Source: Marinimicrobium hydrolyticum
GTDB lineage: Bacteria > Pseudomonadota > Gammaproteobacteria > Pseudomonadales > Cellvibrionaceae
Length of the DNA: 64,000 bases
Assembly (NCBI RefSeq): GCF_030848505.1
Contig: NZ_JAVDDU010000010.1
Span: 1 to 64,000 of the forward strand
Direction: 5' to 3'
Shown here: one piece after another, positions 27,288 through 35,286 of the stretch
Layout of the letters: every line of letters begins with the position of its first letter
Numbering within the stretch: the first letter of the stretch is position 1
Notes under the pieces: model-generated
What the model was told of the DNA's origin: nothing
The model's database searches: none
What the model saw: the letters and a program-made list of their open reading frames with translations, nothing else
Position numbers and translations under genes: made by a program

Positions 27288-28217
27288 ATGTCAATTCTAG
27301 CTTTGAAATTCAGCGCCTTTCGCCACCAGGCGGTACGTGATCTGGCGTGGAGCTGCTTCAGCCCCTCGCTGATGGACGCCTTGCCCGGCAGCGATGCAAC
27401 GCTGCTGGCGCCAGTCCCTGATGCCAGAGATTGGCTCTGGCTGGAGCAATTGGATCACAACCCCCAACCACTCCTGGACGCTCTGGCTATTAACCCCAGC
27501 AATCGTTTGGGGCTGTATTTCGAGAGCTTGTGGCGTTTTTATTTACAGCACCATCCAGACTGGACCCTACTGAGTCATAACCTGCAGGTCGAGAAGGCCG
27601 GCCGCACCCTGGGGGCGTTTGATTTCCTGTGTCGATATCAGGATCAGTACTGGCACCTGGAGCTGGCGGTTAAACTGTATCTCGGTCTGCCGGGCTCGAA
27701 CGAACCCTCACGCTGGGATCAGTGGTGGGGTCCGAATGCCAATGATCGACTGGATATTAAACTAGCGCGGCTGACGTCGCATCAGCTGCCACTTAGCCAA
27801 ACCGACGATGGCAAGGAGATACTGAGTCGTTTTACGGAGCGGGAAGTACCCTGGCGACGCGGGCTGGTGCTGAGAGGCTATTACTTTTATCCGGGCGGGA
27901 CGAACCTGGCACCACCGGCCGAAGCCCACTCGCAGCATCAGCGTGGTAGCTGGTGGCATTTGACGCGTTTTCTCCCCCAACTGGACGGTGCCTACTGGTA
28001 CCCGCTGGCAAGAAAGGAGTGGCTGGCACCGGCACAATTACGTGCTGAGCAGGTTCCCCTTACGGGAGCAGCCATGACAAAAGAATTGATGCAGACGGTA
28101 GGAGGGACAGGACGACCGGTGCTGCTGGCCAAGATGCAGCAGCGTGATCTTGGCTGGCACGAACAAGAGCGGGTGTTCGTGGTGCCGGATTATTGGCCCA
28201 GCACTGCCCTGCCGTGA
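27288..28217 (+). CDS. DUF1853 family protein
   Basis: A 309-residue cytoplasmic protein of unknown function, matching DUF1853 in its N-terminal FRHQAVRDLAWSCFSPSL and the central GAFDFLCRYQDQYWHLELAVK. The latter segment (Asp, then E-x-x-x-K after about 13 residues) is reminiscent of PD-(D/E)XK nuclease-like cores, but I would not assign activity. It starts 34 bp downstream of hairpin element B. Its last 28 bp overlap the end of the convergent cyclic-nucleotide/rhodanese gene. Confidence 0.8.
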   Translation: MSILALKFSAFRHQAVRDLAWSCFSPSLMDALPGSDATLLAPVPDARDWLWLEQLDHNPQPLLDALAINPSNRLGLYFESLWRFYLQHHPDWTLLSHNLQVEKAGRTLGAFDFLCRYQDQYWHLELAVKLYLGLPGSNEPSRWDQWWGPNANDRLDIKLARLTSHQLPLSQTDDGKEILSRFTEREVPWRRGLVLRGYYFYPGGTNLAPPAEAHSQHQRGSWWHLTRFLPQLDGAYWYPLARKEWLAPAQLRAEQVPLTGAAMTKELMQTVGGTGRPVLLAKMQQRDLGWHEQERVFVVPDYWPSTALP

Positions 28218-29326
28218 CGTAAGACGTAGTTTGAATCGCGCTCCAACAGCGTTTCCCATTCAGGGTCATTAAACAGCGACGGGCAATCCTCCAGCGCCAC
28301 GGCATTATGCCCCAACTCCTTAAGGAGGTGAGCCGCCGCTCGGCTGCGTCGACCGGTATTGCAGTAGCAAATGTACTGCACCTCTTTGCTCAACAAGCGG
28401 GACTTTATAGCCAGCAAACTAAGCGGGATGTTGGCCGCGCACGCTAAATGCCCCTCGCTGTACTCCTCTTCGCTGCGCATATCCACGTAGACGGCACCCG
28501 TCTGAACGGCCTTAGCCATGTTCGCTAGAGGCAAACTGTCGACGCGAGGTTCACGCAACAGGCGATAGAAATCATTTTTTGATAGCCGCATCAGCACGCC
28601 ATCGGTCAGCATTCTCACGCTGGCATTGCGCGGAGCGTCATTCACCAGCGCGTCTTCGCCAAAACAACGGCCGGTAGTAATGGTAGCCAGGTGCTGACGC
28701 TGCTCACCTTGGTGGCGAATGACGTCCGCTTGACCCTCTTTAATAAAGTAACAGCAATCGCCCAGCTCTCCCTGACGGATGATGGTATCGCCGGCGTAAA
28801 CCACTTGCGGCTCCAGACGGGAAAAAATGTGCTCTACGTTGATGGGCGGGACTTTGAAAAACAAATTGGACTTGAGCACGGTCATCATCCACTCAAAATC
28901 CTCGTCCAGATCGCGCTGGCGTGACATATTCAACTGCAGATAATCGCTGACTTGGCTCCAGGTTAGGAGTTTGTCCAGGCGCTCGCCATCGATGCGCAAA
29001 ATACTGCCGTCAGTCTCCGCTACCGCCGTTTCGCGACGCGGCTGATAAGCGCTCAAAGGCATGAGTGTGGAGCGCCCCTTCACCTGGCAGCGATTACCCT
29101 TGGCATCTGTCAAGGCCACATCGCCGTGCAACAGATAAAAGTGATCACCGTCGAATTTTCCCGCCGAGAACAAGGTCTGCCCGGCAAAGGTCATCTCCAC
29201 CGAACTGTTGTGCAACAAATCCAGCAGGTGCGCCTCACTCATATCTTTTAACGGCACCAGTGTACGCGTCAACGCAAGGTCGAATGCGGTTCCGTTCGGG
29301 TTGTCGGCTTGTGGTGATAGCAGCAT
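28190..29326 (-). CDS. Tandem cNMP-binding / rhodanese protein
   Basis: A 378-residue cytoplasmic protein with two cyclic-nucleotide-binding folds (about 20-140 and 155-270) and a C-terminal rhodanese domain (about 275-370). The second cNMP fold has a full phosphate-binding cassette, FGEDALVNDAPRNASV, including the key Arg; the first is degenerate. The rhodanese loop CNTGRRSR keeps the catalytic Cys (near residue 320), so sulfurtransferase activity is plausible. It starts 14 nt after the PLP-enzyme stop, so it is the last gene of an operon. The natural reading is sulfur transfer gated by cAMP or cGMP, which is an inference. Confidence 0.88.
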   Translation of the reverse strand: MLLSPQADNPNGTAFDLALTRTLVPLKDMSEAHLLDLLHNSSVEMTFAGQTLFSAGKFDGDHFYLLHGDVALTDAKGNRCQVKGRSTLMPLSAYQPRRETAVAETDGSILRIDGERLDKLLTWSQVSDYLQLNMSRQRDLDEDFEWMMTVLKSNLFFKVPPINVEHIFSRLEPQVVYAGDTIIRQGELGDCCYFIKEGQADVIRHQGEQRQHLATITTGRCFGEDALVNDAPRNASVRMLTDGVLMRLSKNDFYRLLREPRVDSLPLANMAKAVQTGAVYVDMRSEEEYSEGHLACAANIPLSLLAIKSRLLSKEVQYICYCNTGRRSRAAAHLLKELGHNAVALEDCPSLFNDPEWETLLERDSNYVLRHGRAVLGQ

Positions 29327-29340
29327 AGAATTGCGCTTCC

Positions 29341-30339
29341 TTAGTTAGCCACGCAGCGTTGTTTTTTATTGTTAGGAGCCATTGCGTCGGGCGCCCAAAC
29401 AGGGGCCTGGTCGAGAAAGCCCCGGCGCCCCTGCAGGCCGCCGGTGTGTATCGCCACCAAGCGACTACCTCGGGGCCAATAGCCACGCAGGGCCAGTTGT
29501 TCTATTCCCCAAAACATCTTCAGGGTGTATACCGGGTCCGCCAAAAGCCCCGAGTCATGCTCGAAGCGGTGCCAAAAATTCTGCAGGTTCGGTTTGAGCT
29601 TGCGCCCATAACCGCCACCGTGAAACCCGCTGATCAAACGCCAGTTTGACGAATCGCTGCTCCGACGCACTTCGGCGCCGAGGCTTCCCTCGCCCTTGAG
29701 GACAGAAAAACCAAGCGCGATTTTGCCGCTGGGTAAGCCACTGGCGACACCCGCCAAGGTGCTTCCAGTACCACTGGGCAGACAGACGGTATCGTAAGCT
29801 CCCTGCAGCGTTTCATCCAGCGCCCGACCCATTTCGCGGGTACCCTGGCAACCCAGATCATTGGCGCCGCCTTCAGGTATTGCAAACAGAGCACTATAAC
29901 GGTCTTGCAAGGGCTCCAAGACCGACTCGGATTGCCGATACTGTTGGCGAGGAATGAAATGCAGATTCATTCCGAATGACTCCGCATCCTGCAAAGTCGG
30001 GCTCAAACTTTTGGGGCGCTCACCCCGCACCAGTCCGTGGGTCGTGAACCCGTAGGTGCGTCCTGCGGCGGCTAAGGCGTGCAAATGGTTCGAATAGGCC
30101 CCACCAAAGCTGACCAATTGAGTATAGCCACCCCGGCGCGCGGCGCTAAGATTATGGAAGAGCTTATAAAATTTGTTGCCGGGCATGGCTTCATGCACCA
30201 GGTCATCCCGGCGCACCAGCACTTCTATACCCAAGCGGGACATGATCGGCCAATGCACTGGATCGTGAGGCACGGCCAAGGCCCGTTGACGAAGCTCCGC
30301 TAACTCTAAGGATGCATTGGGGTCGGCCTGCAAGTTCAT
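29341..30339 (-). CDS. D-cysteine desulfhydrase / ACC deaminase-like PLP enzyme
   Basis: A 332-residue fold-type II PLP enzyme. The PLP lysine is in the motif PGNKFYKLFHNL; SFGGAYSNHLHALA carries the cofactor-binding Ser/Asn; a Gly-rich phosphate loop appears as LPSGTGSTLAGVASG. Relatives are D-cysteine desulfhydrase (releases H2S, pyruvate and ammonia) and ACC deaminase; the two are hard to separate by sequence. Its ATG overlaps the upstream stop (ATGA), and the rhodanese gene follows by 14 nt. A sulfur-releasing reaction therefore fits better than ACC deamination. Confidence 0.83.
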   Translation of the reverse strand: MNLQADPNASLELAELRQRALAVPHDPVHWPIMSRLGIEVLVRRDDLVHEAMPGNKFYKLFHNLSAARRGGYTQLVSFGGAYSNHLHALAAAGRTYGFTTHGLVRGERPKSLSPTLQDAESFGMNLHFIPRQQYRQSESVLEPLQDRYSALFAIPEGGANDLGCQGTREMGRALDETLQGAYDTVCLPSGTGSTLAGVASGLPSGKIALGFSVLKGEGSLGAEVRRSSDSSNWRLISGFHGGGYGRKLKPNLQNFWHRFEHDSGLLADPVYTLKMFWGIEQLALRGYWPRGSRLVAIHTGGLQGRRGFLDQAPVWAPDAMAPNNKKQRCVAN

Positions 30340-31670
30340 CTCTGTTCGGCCGTACGCTGTTGCCCAACGTCCTGATGCACTGGACAGCGATCGCTTTCCC
30401 CTGGATGAAAGTCACTGGGATTATCAATACGAGCAATCGGGCGACCGCAGCCCTGACCATTAGAGTCTACAGCGCAACAGGCGGGGCTCTGGTAGTGCAT
30501 GAGCCACTGACGGTAGTGATCCGCATCGACGCCACATTTCTCGGCGGCATAAGCCATAGGATCGTTTAGATATCGGCCCATATCATCAAGCGTGATGGTC
30601 ATGTGCCCGGCACCGGGCTGGAAGGTAACGAAGTTGATTCCCGCCTGACTGAGTTTGTTCAAAAGGTGACCGCCACCCTGATTCAAAAGGGATTGGTTTT
30701 CCTCTTGTAAGCGGGCGATTTCGTCTTTGAGGTTACTCTCCTGCTGGTGGCGATAAAACAGCTCCATCTCCCGCATATCCAGGCGCTCCTGAAGCTCGGT
30801 GATGGCCGCTTGCACTCGGGCCGCCAATTCCATCTCATAGTTTTCCTGCAACGCCTGCAGTTGACTGCTTTCGCCTTGATGAGCTGCTTCGAGTTTGTGG
30901 GTAAAATATTCCCGCATGCCCTCGATTTTTTGCACCTGGGTGTCGAAGTTTTCCCGCAGCGATTGATGGCGCCGGGTCAGTTCTTCATTCTGCTCCTGCA
31001 ATTGATGTATTTTGTCCCGATAGAGCTGTATCCGCTGTTGATGCTCCTGCTGCAACTTTTGTACTTTTTTCGCCTGTCGACTGCTGAGCGTGGTCACGCG
31101 CAAACGCTGCTCGCGCAGCATGTGGGCCATGCGGTCACGCAGCTCCTGGGAATAATGTTGATGCAATTTTTGTTGCAGCTGTCGGTGGCTTTTATCCTGT
31201 GCCGCTTTCTCGCTCGCTGGCGTTTCCTGCACAAGCAAACCAAGCCGGTTGACTTTTACCGCTTTGCGCATCAACACGAAGCTGTTGCGGCCCGGGTCCA
31301 TCTGAGGGTCCCACAGGTTTTTCTGCTGCCATTCGATGGGGCATTGGCTAAAGCACACCAGTTTGATGGGGCCAGCGCCCAGGTCCGGCCCCTTGGCGGC
31401 CATGCTAAGCATTTGCTCCAAGGGGATATTCCAGTGGGGACTGGCTTTACCGGAAGCGTCAAAATCTAGCAGAAAGAACGCCGCCCCGACGATGCACAAC
31501 TGGGAATCTATACGCAAATAGACGCCTTTGGCCGTGCTACCGGCGTGCTCGGGCATGGGGACGAAACCATCCAGGATCGCTTCAAATTCGGGATAGAGCA
31601 TTTCCCGATCGATCGCATCCCCACTGAAAAGTAAGACAGCTTCGTTTAGCTGCGGAGTCTCTTGGGACAT
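30336..31670 (-). CDS. Coiled-coil protein with Cys-rich C-terminus
   Basis: A 444-residue protein of no recognised function. Residues about 1-148 form a globular domain (FVPMPEHAGSTAKGVYLRID; IKLVCFSQCPIEWQQKNLW). About 150-350 is a long coiled coil rich in Gln/Glu/Arg heptads (HQQRIQLYRDKIHQLQEQ). The C-terminus has a predicted zinc-site pattern: ACCAVDSNGQGCGRPI then about 15 residues to SDRCPVHQ. I choose the ATG at 31670 (MSQETPQLN); the longer frame to 31748 is poor in family-like sequence. It is the first large gene of the operon with the PLP enzyme and rhodanese. A scaffold or polar organiser role is only a guess. Confidence 0.75.
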   Translation of the reverse strand: MSQETPQLNEAVLLFSGDAIDREMLYPEFEAILDGFVPMPEHAGSTAKGVYLRIDSQLCIVGAAFFLLDFDASGKASPHWNIPLEQMLSMAAKGPDLGAGPIKLVCFSQCPIEWQQKNLWDPQMDPGRNSFVLMRKAVKVNRLGLLVQETPASEKAAQDKSHRQLQQKLHQHYSQELRDRMAHMLREQRLRVTTLSSRQAKKVQKLQQEHQQRIQLYRDKIHQLQEQNEELTRRHQSLRENFDTQVQKIEGMREYFTHKLEAAHQGESSQLQALQENYEMELAARVQAAITELQERLDMREMELFYRHQQESNLKDEIARLQEENQSLLNQGGGHLLNKLSQAGINFVTFQPGAGHMTITLDDMGRYLNDPMAYAAEKCGVDADHYRQWLMHYQSPACCAVDSNGQGCGRPIARIDNPSDFHPGESDRCPVHQDVGQQRTAEQR

Positions 31671-31835
31671 AAGCCGGTCCGACGGTGAGAGTGAACTGAG
31701 TATAGGGCATCCCCGGTCACATCGTGAGCCGGATTGGCGCCTCAGCACTCATTATGCCGAAGGCTTGGCAGTGACGATGTGACGGGTTAGGCAGATTGTA
31801 GCGAGGGGGAACGAGCGAACTGCGGAGGGATGGCC

Positions 31836-31916
31836 TTAAAGGTCGGAATAATCCTCCGCTTGATCGTCGTCTTCTTCGTTAACTAACTCAAGTAGTTCTT
31901 CTACATAGTCTTCCAT
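31836..31916 (-). CDS. 26-residue acidic small protein
   Basis: A short frame with a strong AGGAGAGG ribosome site 6 nt before its ATG. The product starts MEDYVEELLELV and continues acidic to ..DYSDL; 13 of 26 residues are Asp or Glu and there is no Lys or Arg. The first half could form an amphipathic helix. It lies 165 bp upstream of, and in line with, the coiled-coil/PLP/rhodanese operon, so it may be a leader peptide or a small regulator. There is no homology that I know of. Confidence 0.5.
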   Translation of the reverse strand: MEDYVEELLELVNEEDDDQAEDYSDL

Positions 31917-32149
31917 AGCGTACCTCTCCTGTTTAACTGTGTTTAAAAATCGGTCATTGGTGTATGGGTCTGTTCCAGAAGATCTGGAATCCAGCACAAA
32001 AGTAATCCCTCCCTATAGAGATCCATTGGGGGAGAAATTACCATGGTTATGTGACCGTTTTGTGACCAAAGAGTTCGATATGTGATCGAAGTCAACCTAG
32101 CGGCGAGGATGAGGTGACGAGGGGCGGATTCTTCTACTCGGGGGCCTGC
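31917..32149. other. Gene-free upstream region
   Basis: No gene is evident. The stretch probably holds the promoter of the small-peptide/coiled-coil operon. TGTGA occurs three times (about 32050, 32061, 32081); the last, TGTGATCGAAGTCAAC at 32081-32096, matches 8 of 10 bases of a CRP consensus. I could not place a convincing -35/-10 pair. Confidence 0.3.
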
Positions 32150-32250
32150 TGCAGGCGGCTGGGGCGTTTTTTCCAAGCATAAACTGGTGGGGGCTTTTTT
32201 GAATAGTTCCGGGCTGGCGGAAAACATGGGCGCCATCCTTGGTGTCCACA
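32150..32250 (-). repeat. Decayed copy of the tRNA-Asp-linked repeat
   Basis: This segment aligns with the 186-bp unit further right: TTTTTTCCAAGCATAAA matches the CTTTCAGGCATAAA region, GGGGGCTTTTTTGAATAG matches the terminator end, and GGAAAACATGGGCGCCATCC matches GGAAACACTCGGGCCATCC. The tRNA 3' end itself has decayed. It implies the array was once longer or that units can move. Confidence 0.6.
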
Positions 32251-32419
32251 CCGGGGCGGGAAAAGCATTGCGTCATTACCGCGCAAGCGCACTGCTGTCA
32301 GGAATTTTCTTGGGTAGATAGAGGAGATCCACGATTTGCGGCAGCTTCGCATCAGTTTTGAATGTCAGACACTCAAAAATTGGCTGATAGCGAGCACTTC
32401 GTAAGAGAAGTCTCAGGCA

Positions 32420-32515
32420 CTTCCCAGGAGGCTTTTCGAAAACGCCGTAGACCCATCCCTGGGGGCTCTCCCACAAGGTCCCTCTTGTGAGAGTTTCGAA
32501 AAGCCTCCTGGGAAG
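32420..32515. repeat. Modular hairpin element C
   Basis: A 22-bp inverted repeat: arms 32420-32441 (begins CTTCCCAGGAGGC) and 32494-32515, around a 52-nt loop that begins ACGCCGTAGACCC, similar to the ACGCTGTAGATAC loop start of elements A and B. Arm sequence is unrelated to A/B. Just left, 32270-32300 contains a decayed REP-like copy. Confidence 0.75.
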
Positions 32516-32594
32516 CGCCTCCGTCGCCGCAACTAAGGCATTCTTGCCCATGGGTTTGAGAATAGAGTGCTGAAGCGAGGGCTAGAAGGGGCGT

Positions 32595-32701
32595 GCAGGG
32601 TGAGTGTTCAGCAAGCCTCAAAAGAAGGACCTTTCGGCCGGCGCTCCGGTGAGGCAGTCCCCAGGGAGGGGTTTACGACGTTTGCTGAACACTCACCCTG
32701 C
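32595..32701. repeat. Modular hairpin element D (short form)
   Basis: A perfect 20-bp inverted repeat: arms 32595-32614 (GCAGGGTGAGTGTTCAGCAA) and 32682-32701. It is a near-identical, reverse-oriented relative of element E (37939-38097) with the central module deleted. Homology extends beyond the arm to about 32755 (GCGGCCCGAGGGCT..TTACGAAGCT). Confidence 0.9.
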
Positions 32702-32804
32702 GCGGCCCGAGGGCTAGCTTACGAAGCTGCTAATTCGATTGTTTATTCCAGACAGCAGTACATGAAAGCGAGGACCAAATATCTACACGGCTGAGTGCGA
32801 CTGA

Positions 32805-32832
32805 CTGGATTCCCGCTTTCGCGGGAATGACG
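32805..32832. repeat. Single REP-like palindrome
   Basis: CTGGATTCCCGC..GCGGGAATGACG, abutting the left end of the tRNA-Asp repeat array. Confidence 0.85.
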
Positions 32833-32890
32833 AGGGTTCTGGGGTTCGAGCCCCGTCCGCGCCCAGCCACGGCGGTTTTCTTTCAGGCAT

Positions 32891-32920
32891 AAAAAAAGCC
32901 CCAACTTGTGGGGCTTTTTT
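32891..32920 (-). terminator. Terminator of repeat unit (distal)
   Basis: A GC-rich stem AGCCCC/GGGGCT flanked by A7 on one side and T6 on the other, so it can work both ways. Distal copy of the terminator placed right after each tRNA-Asp 3' end. Confidence 0.85.
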
Positions 32921-33076
32921 GAATAGTGGCGGACCGGACGGGAAACACTCGGGCCATCCGTGACCCTCGCCCTTCGGGCAGCCTTCGGCTGTGCAAATCG
33001 GCTATCCTACCGATTTGTCGAACCCTGGGGTTCGAGCCCCGTCCGCGCCCAGCCACGGCGGTTTTCTTTCAGGCAT

Positions 33077-33106
33077 AAAAAAAGCCCCAACTTGTGGGGC
33101 TTTTTT
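33077..33106 (-). terminator. Terminator of repeat unit (middle)
   Basis: Identical to the distal copy; it follows the second occurrence of the tRNA-Asp 3' end. Confidence 0.85.
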
Positions 33107-33262
33107 GAATAGTGGCGGACCGGACGGGAAACACTCGGGCCATCCGTGACCCTCGCCCTTCGGGCAGCCTTCGGCTGTGCAAATCGGCTATCCTACCGAT
33201 TTGTCGAACCCTGGGGTTCGAGCCCCGTCCGCGCCCAGCCACGGCGGTTTTCTTTCAGGCAT

Positions 33263-33293
33263 AAAAAAAGCCCCAAACTTGTGGGGCTTTTTC
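33263..33293 (-). terminator. Terminator right after tRNA-Asp
   Basis: The same stem with a one-base longer loop and a slightly altered tail, 7 nt after the tRNA CCA. It should end most transcripts of the tRNA-Val/tRNA-Asp operon; read-through would enter the repeat units. Confidence 0.88.
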
Positions 33294-33299
33294 GAATAA

Positions 33300-33376
33300 T
33301 GGCGGACCGGACGGGACTCGAACCCGCGACCTCCGGCGTGACAGGCCGGCATTCTAACCAGCTGAACTACCGGTCC
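33300..33376 (-). tRNA. tRNA-Asp (GUC)
   Basis: A 77-nt cloverleaf with acceptor GGACCGG/CCGGTCC, discriminator G, encoded CCA, anticodon loop CTGTCAC (anticodon GTC) and T arm GGGTTCGAGTCCC. It closely follows E. coli tRNA-Asp. It is the second gene of the operon, 53 nt after tRNA-Val. Confidence 0.97.
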
Positions 33377-33429
33377 GCGAATGTCTTGGCGATACGTTGT
33401 TAGTGGTCAACTTCAACCAGGCTAACAAA

Positions 33430-33505
33430 TGGTGGGTGGTACAGGAGTCGAACCTGTGACCTACGCCTTGTAAGGGCGCCGCTCTACCAACTGAGCTAAC
33501 CACCC
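33430..33505 (-). tRNA. tRNA-Val (UAC)
   Basis: A 76-nt cloverleaf with acceptor GGGTGGT/ACCACCC, discriminator A, encoded CCA, anticodon loop CTTACAA (anticodon TAC) and T arm CAGGTTCGACTCCTG. First gene of the two-tRNA operon. Confidence 0.97.
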
Positions 33506-33521
33506 TCGCCGAGAGCTGCGC

Positions 33522-33549
33522 ATTCTACCGATTTAAGAATCCATGTCAA
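33522..33549 (-). promoter_or_regulatory. Sigma-70 promoter of the tRNA operon
   Basis: On the minus strand, TTGACA (33544-33549) and TAGAAT (33522-33527) are separated by 16 bp. A GC-rich segment (GCGCAGC) follows, like the discriminator of stringently controlled tRNA promoters. It lies about 17 nt upstream of tRNA-Val. Confidence 0.85.
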
Positions 33550-33722
33550 ACACTTTTCACAAATTCCCTAAAAATCGGCCAACATATTGATTATTGGGCA
33601 TTTTTTGACCATTTTCGCCTACACTGTATGGGTCGCGGAGCTGTGCTGGGCGGGGGATTCGTTTTTCGCTCGGGCTCTGGTTACAATGACTTGACTGAAT
33701 CCGCTAATAACCGGGGTCTACC

Positions 33723-35237
33723 GTGCCCATACAACGATTCGCACCCGCTTTATACGCCTTCACGGTGATCGGATTGTGCCTCCCTGCCAGCGCATGGGGC
33801 GCTGAGCCGTCGGGTTCGCTGGGCATAAGTCTGCTGGTAGCGATTCTGCTTCTCTTACTCCTTCAAACCTTGCTCATTGTGGGGCTGCTGCTCAGTCGGC
33901 GACACAATAAACGTGCGCAGATTTCGCTTAAAGACACTCAAAAGGAACTGGAGCGGCGCATCGCTGAGCGTACCGACAGCCTGCATCAGATGAATAATCA
34001 GCTCCATGATGAGATCGCTCATCACCAGGCGACGGAGATTCTCCTTCGGGAAACGCAGGACTATTTGCACAGCATTATCAACTCCATGCCCTCGGTGCTG
34101 ATCGGCGTTACCACCGAAGGCCACATCACCCACTGGAACAGTGCTGCCGAGCTGGCCACCGGCCTGACGGCGGACGAGGCACTGGGGCAACATATCAGCG
34201 CCGCCTACCCCGCACTGCCGGTAAAAATGGACATCATCGCCCGCACGATCGACACCGGGGTTCCTTACGTCAATGAGAACATCCAAGATGGCCAGGGCAG
34301 TGAAGCGCGCTACACGGATCTGAGCATTTACCCCCTGATCGCGGTACAAGCCATAGGCGCGGTGATTCGGGTTGATGACATCACCATGCGTGTGCGTATT
34401 GAAAACATGATGATTCAAAATGAGAAGATGATGTCTCTGGGCGAGCTGGCCGCGGGTATGGCCCACGAAATCAACAACCCTTTGAGCGCGATTTTGCACG
34501 GGGTGCAAAACATCACCCGGCGCACTTCACCCGAGTTCCGGCAAAATCAAAAAGTGGCCGAAAAACTGGGGATAAGTCTCATGCAAGTTCACGCCTACCT
34601 TCAGGAACGGCATATTTTCAAGTTCCTTGACCACATACGCGAGGCGGGTGAACGCTCCACGCACATTGTCAGTAATATGCTTGAGTTCTCTCACAGCAAC
34701 AACCGGCATCGAGACAGCTTTGATTTGGTCCGGGTGATCCAACACAGCCTGGATTTGTGTCACAACACCTTAGACATCCACACCAGCATGGGTCTGGAGA
34801 AGCCCGAGATCGTCAGCGACTTGCAACCGAACATTCCCCCGATACTGGGCTCGGCGGCCGAACTGCAACAGGTGATTCTCAACCTATTGCGAAATGCCAT
34901 TCAGGCCTTCGTGAGTGAGGACTATGGCCCACCGCTGGACCCTAAAATTACCCTGCGTGCATACAGCCACAAAAATACCGCGGTTCTGGAGGTCGAAGAC
35001 AATGGACCGGGGATGAAGGAAGAAGTACGGCGTCACATTTTCGAACCTTTTTTTACCACCAAGGAGGTTGGCAAAGGCACAGGGCTGGGTTTGTCTGTAT
35101 CCTACTTTATAGTCACAGAGCATCACTCGGGCACCATCGAAGTAGACTCGGTGCCGGGAAAAGGTACGCGATTTATCATTCGCTTGCCGTTTGCGCAGAG
35201 TGTTAAGAATACGCAAAGCACCGCCAAGAGCGCGTGA
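33723..35237 (+). CDS. PAS-domain sensor histidine kinase
   Basis: A 504-residue membrane kinase. An N-terminal signal-like segment (1-25) and a transmembrane helix (about 36-58) precede a coiled coil and a PAS domain (about 115-225). The phospho-acceptor His248 is in GMAHEINNPLSAIL. The ATPase domain shows QQVILNLLRNAIQAF (N box), VEDNGPGM (G1) and KGTGLGLSVS (G2). The start is GTG at 33723. No response regulator gene is adjacent, so it is an orphan kinase. A roughly 50-residue insertion between the His helix and the next helix (about 262-310) is longer than usual. Confidence 0.92.
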   Translation: MPIQRFAPALYAFTVIGLCLPASAWGAEPSGSLGISLLVAILLLLLLQTLLIVGLLLSRRHNKRAQISLKDTQKELERRIAERTDSLHQMNNQLHDEIAHHQATEILLRETQDYLHSIINSMPSVLIGVTTEGHITHWNSAAELATGLTADEALGQHISAAYPALPVKMDIIARTIDTGVPYVNENIQDGQGSEARYTDLSIYPLIAVQAIGAVIRVDDITMRVRIENMMIQNEKMMSLGELAAGMAHEINNPLSAILHGVQNITRRTSPEFRQNQKVAEKLGISLMQVHAYLQERHIFKFLDHIREAGERSTHIVSNMLEFSHSNNRHRDSFDLVRVIQHSLDLCHNTLDIHTSMGLEKPEIVSDLQPNIPPILGSAAELQQVILNLLRNAIQAFVSEDYGPPLDPKITLRAYSHKNTAVLEVEDNGPGMKEEVRRHIFEPFFTTKEVGKGTGLGLSVSYFIVTEHHSGTIEVDSVPGKGTRFIIRLPFAQSVKNTQSTAKSA

Positions 35238-35286
35238 TGGTATACGAACACAAAAATAGCCCGAATAAAAACAGGACCCATCGACC

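Larger units (their letters stand above)
32839..33316 (-). repeat. 186-bp tandem repeat carrying the tRNA-Asp 3' end
   Basis: About 2.6 units, read in the direction of tRNA-Asp transcription. The last 17 nt of tRNA-Asp (TCCCGTCCGGTCCGCCA, plus-strand start 33300) recur with their plus-strand copies starting at 33113 and 32927, spacings 187 and 186 bp. Each is followed by a terminator, then a structured stretch with hairpins at (copy coordinates) 32969-32979, 32980-32990, 32994-33017 and 33027-33040. Copies are nearly identical. This mirrors the E. coli tyrT locus, where about 178-bp units with the tRNA-Tyr 3' end follow the tRNA (rtT RNA). Confidence 0.92.

Noticed and set aside
33146-33403. 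85-residue protein-coding gene across the tRNA-Asp region
   Set aside because: The frame is antisense to tRNA-Asp and the repeat; its translation (RTGLEPATSGVTGR type) is a well-known spurious product of tRNA loci.
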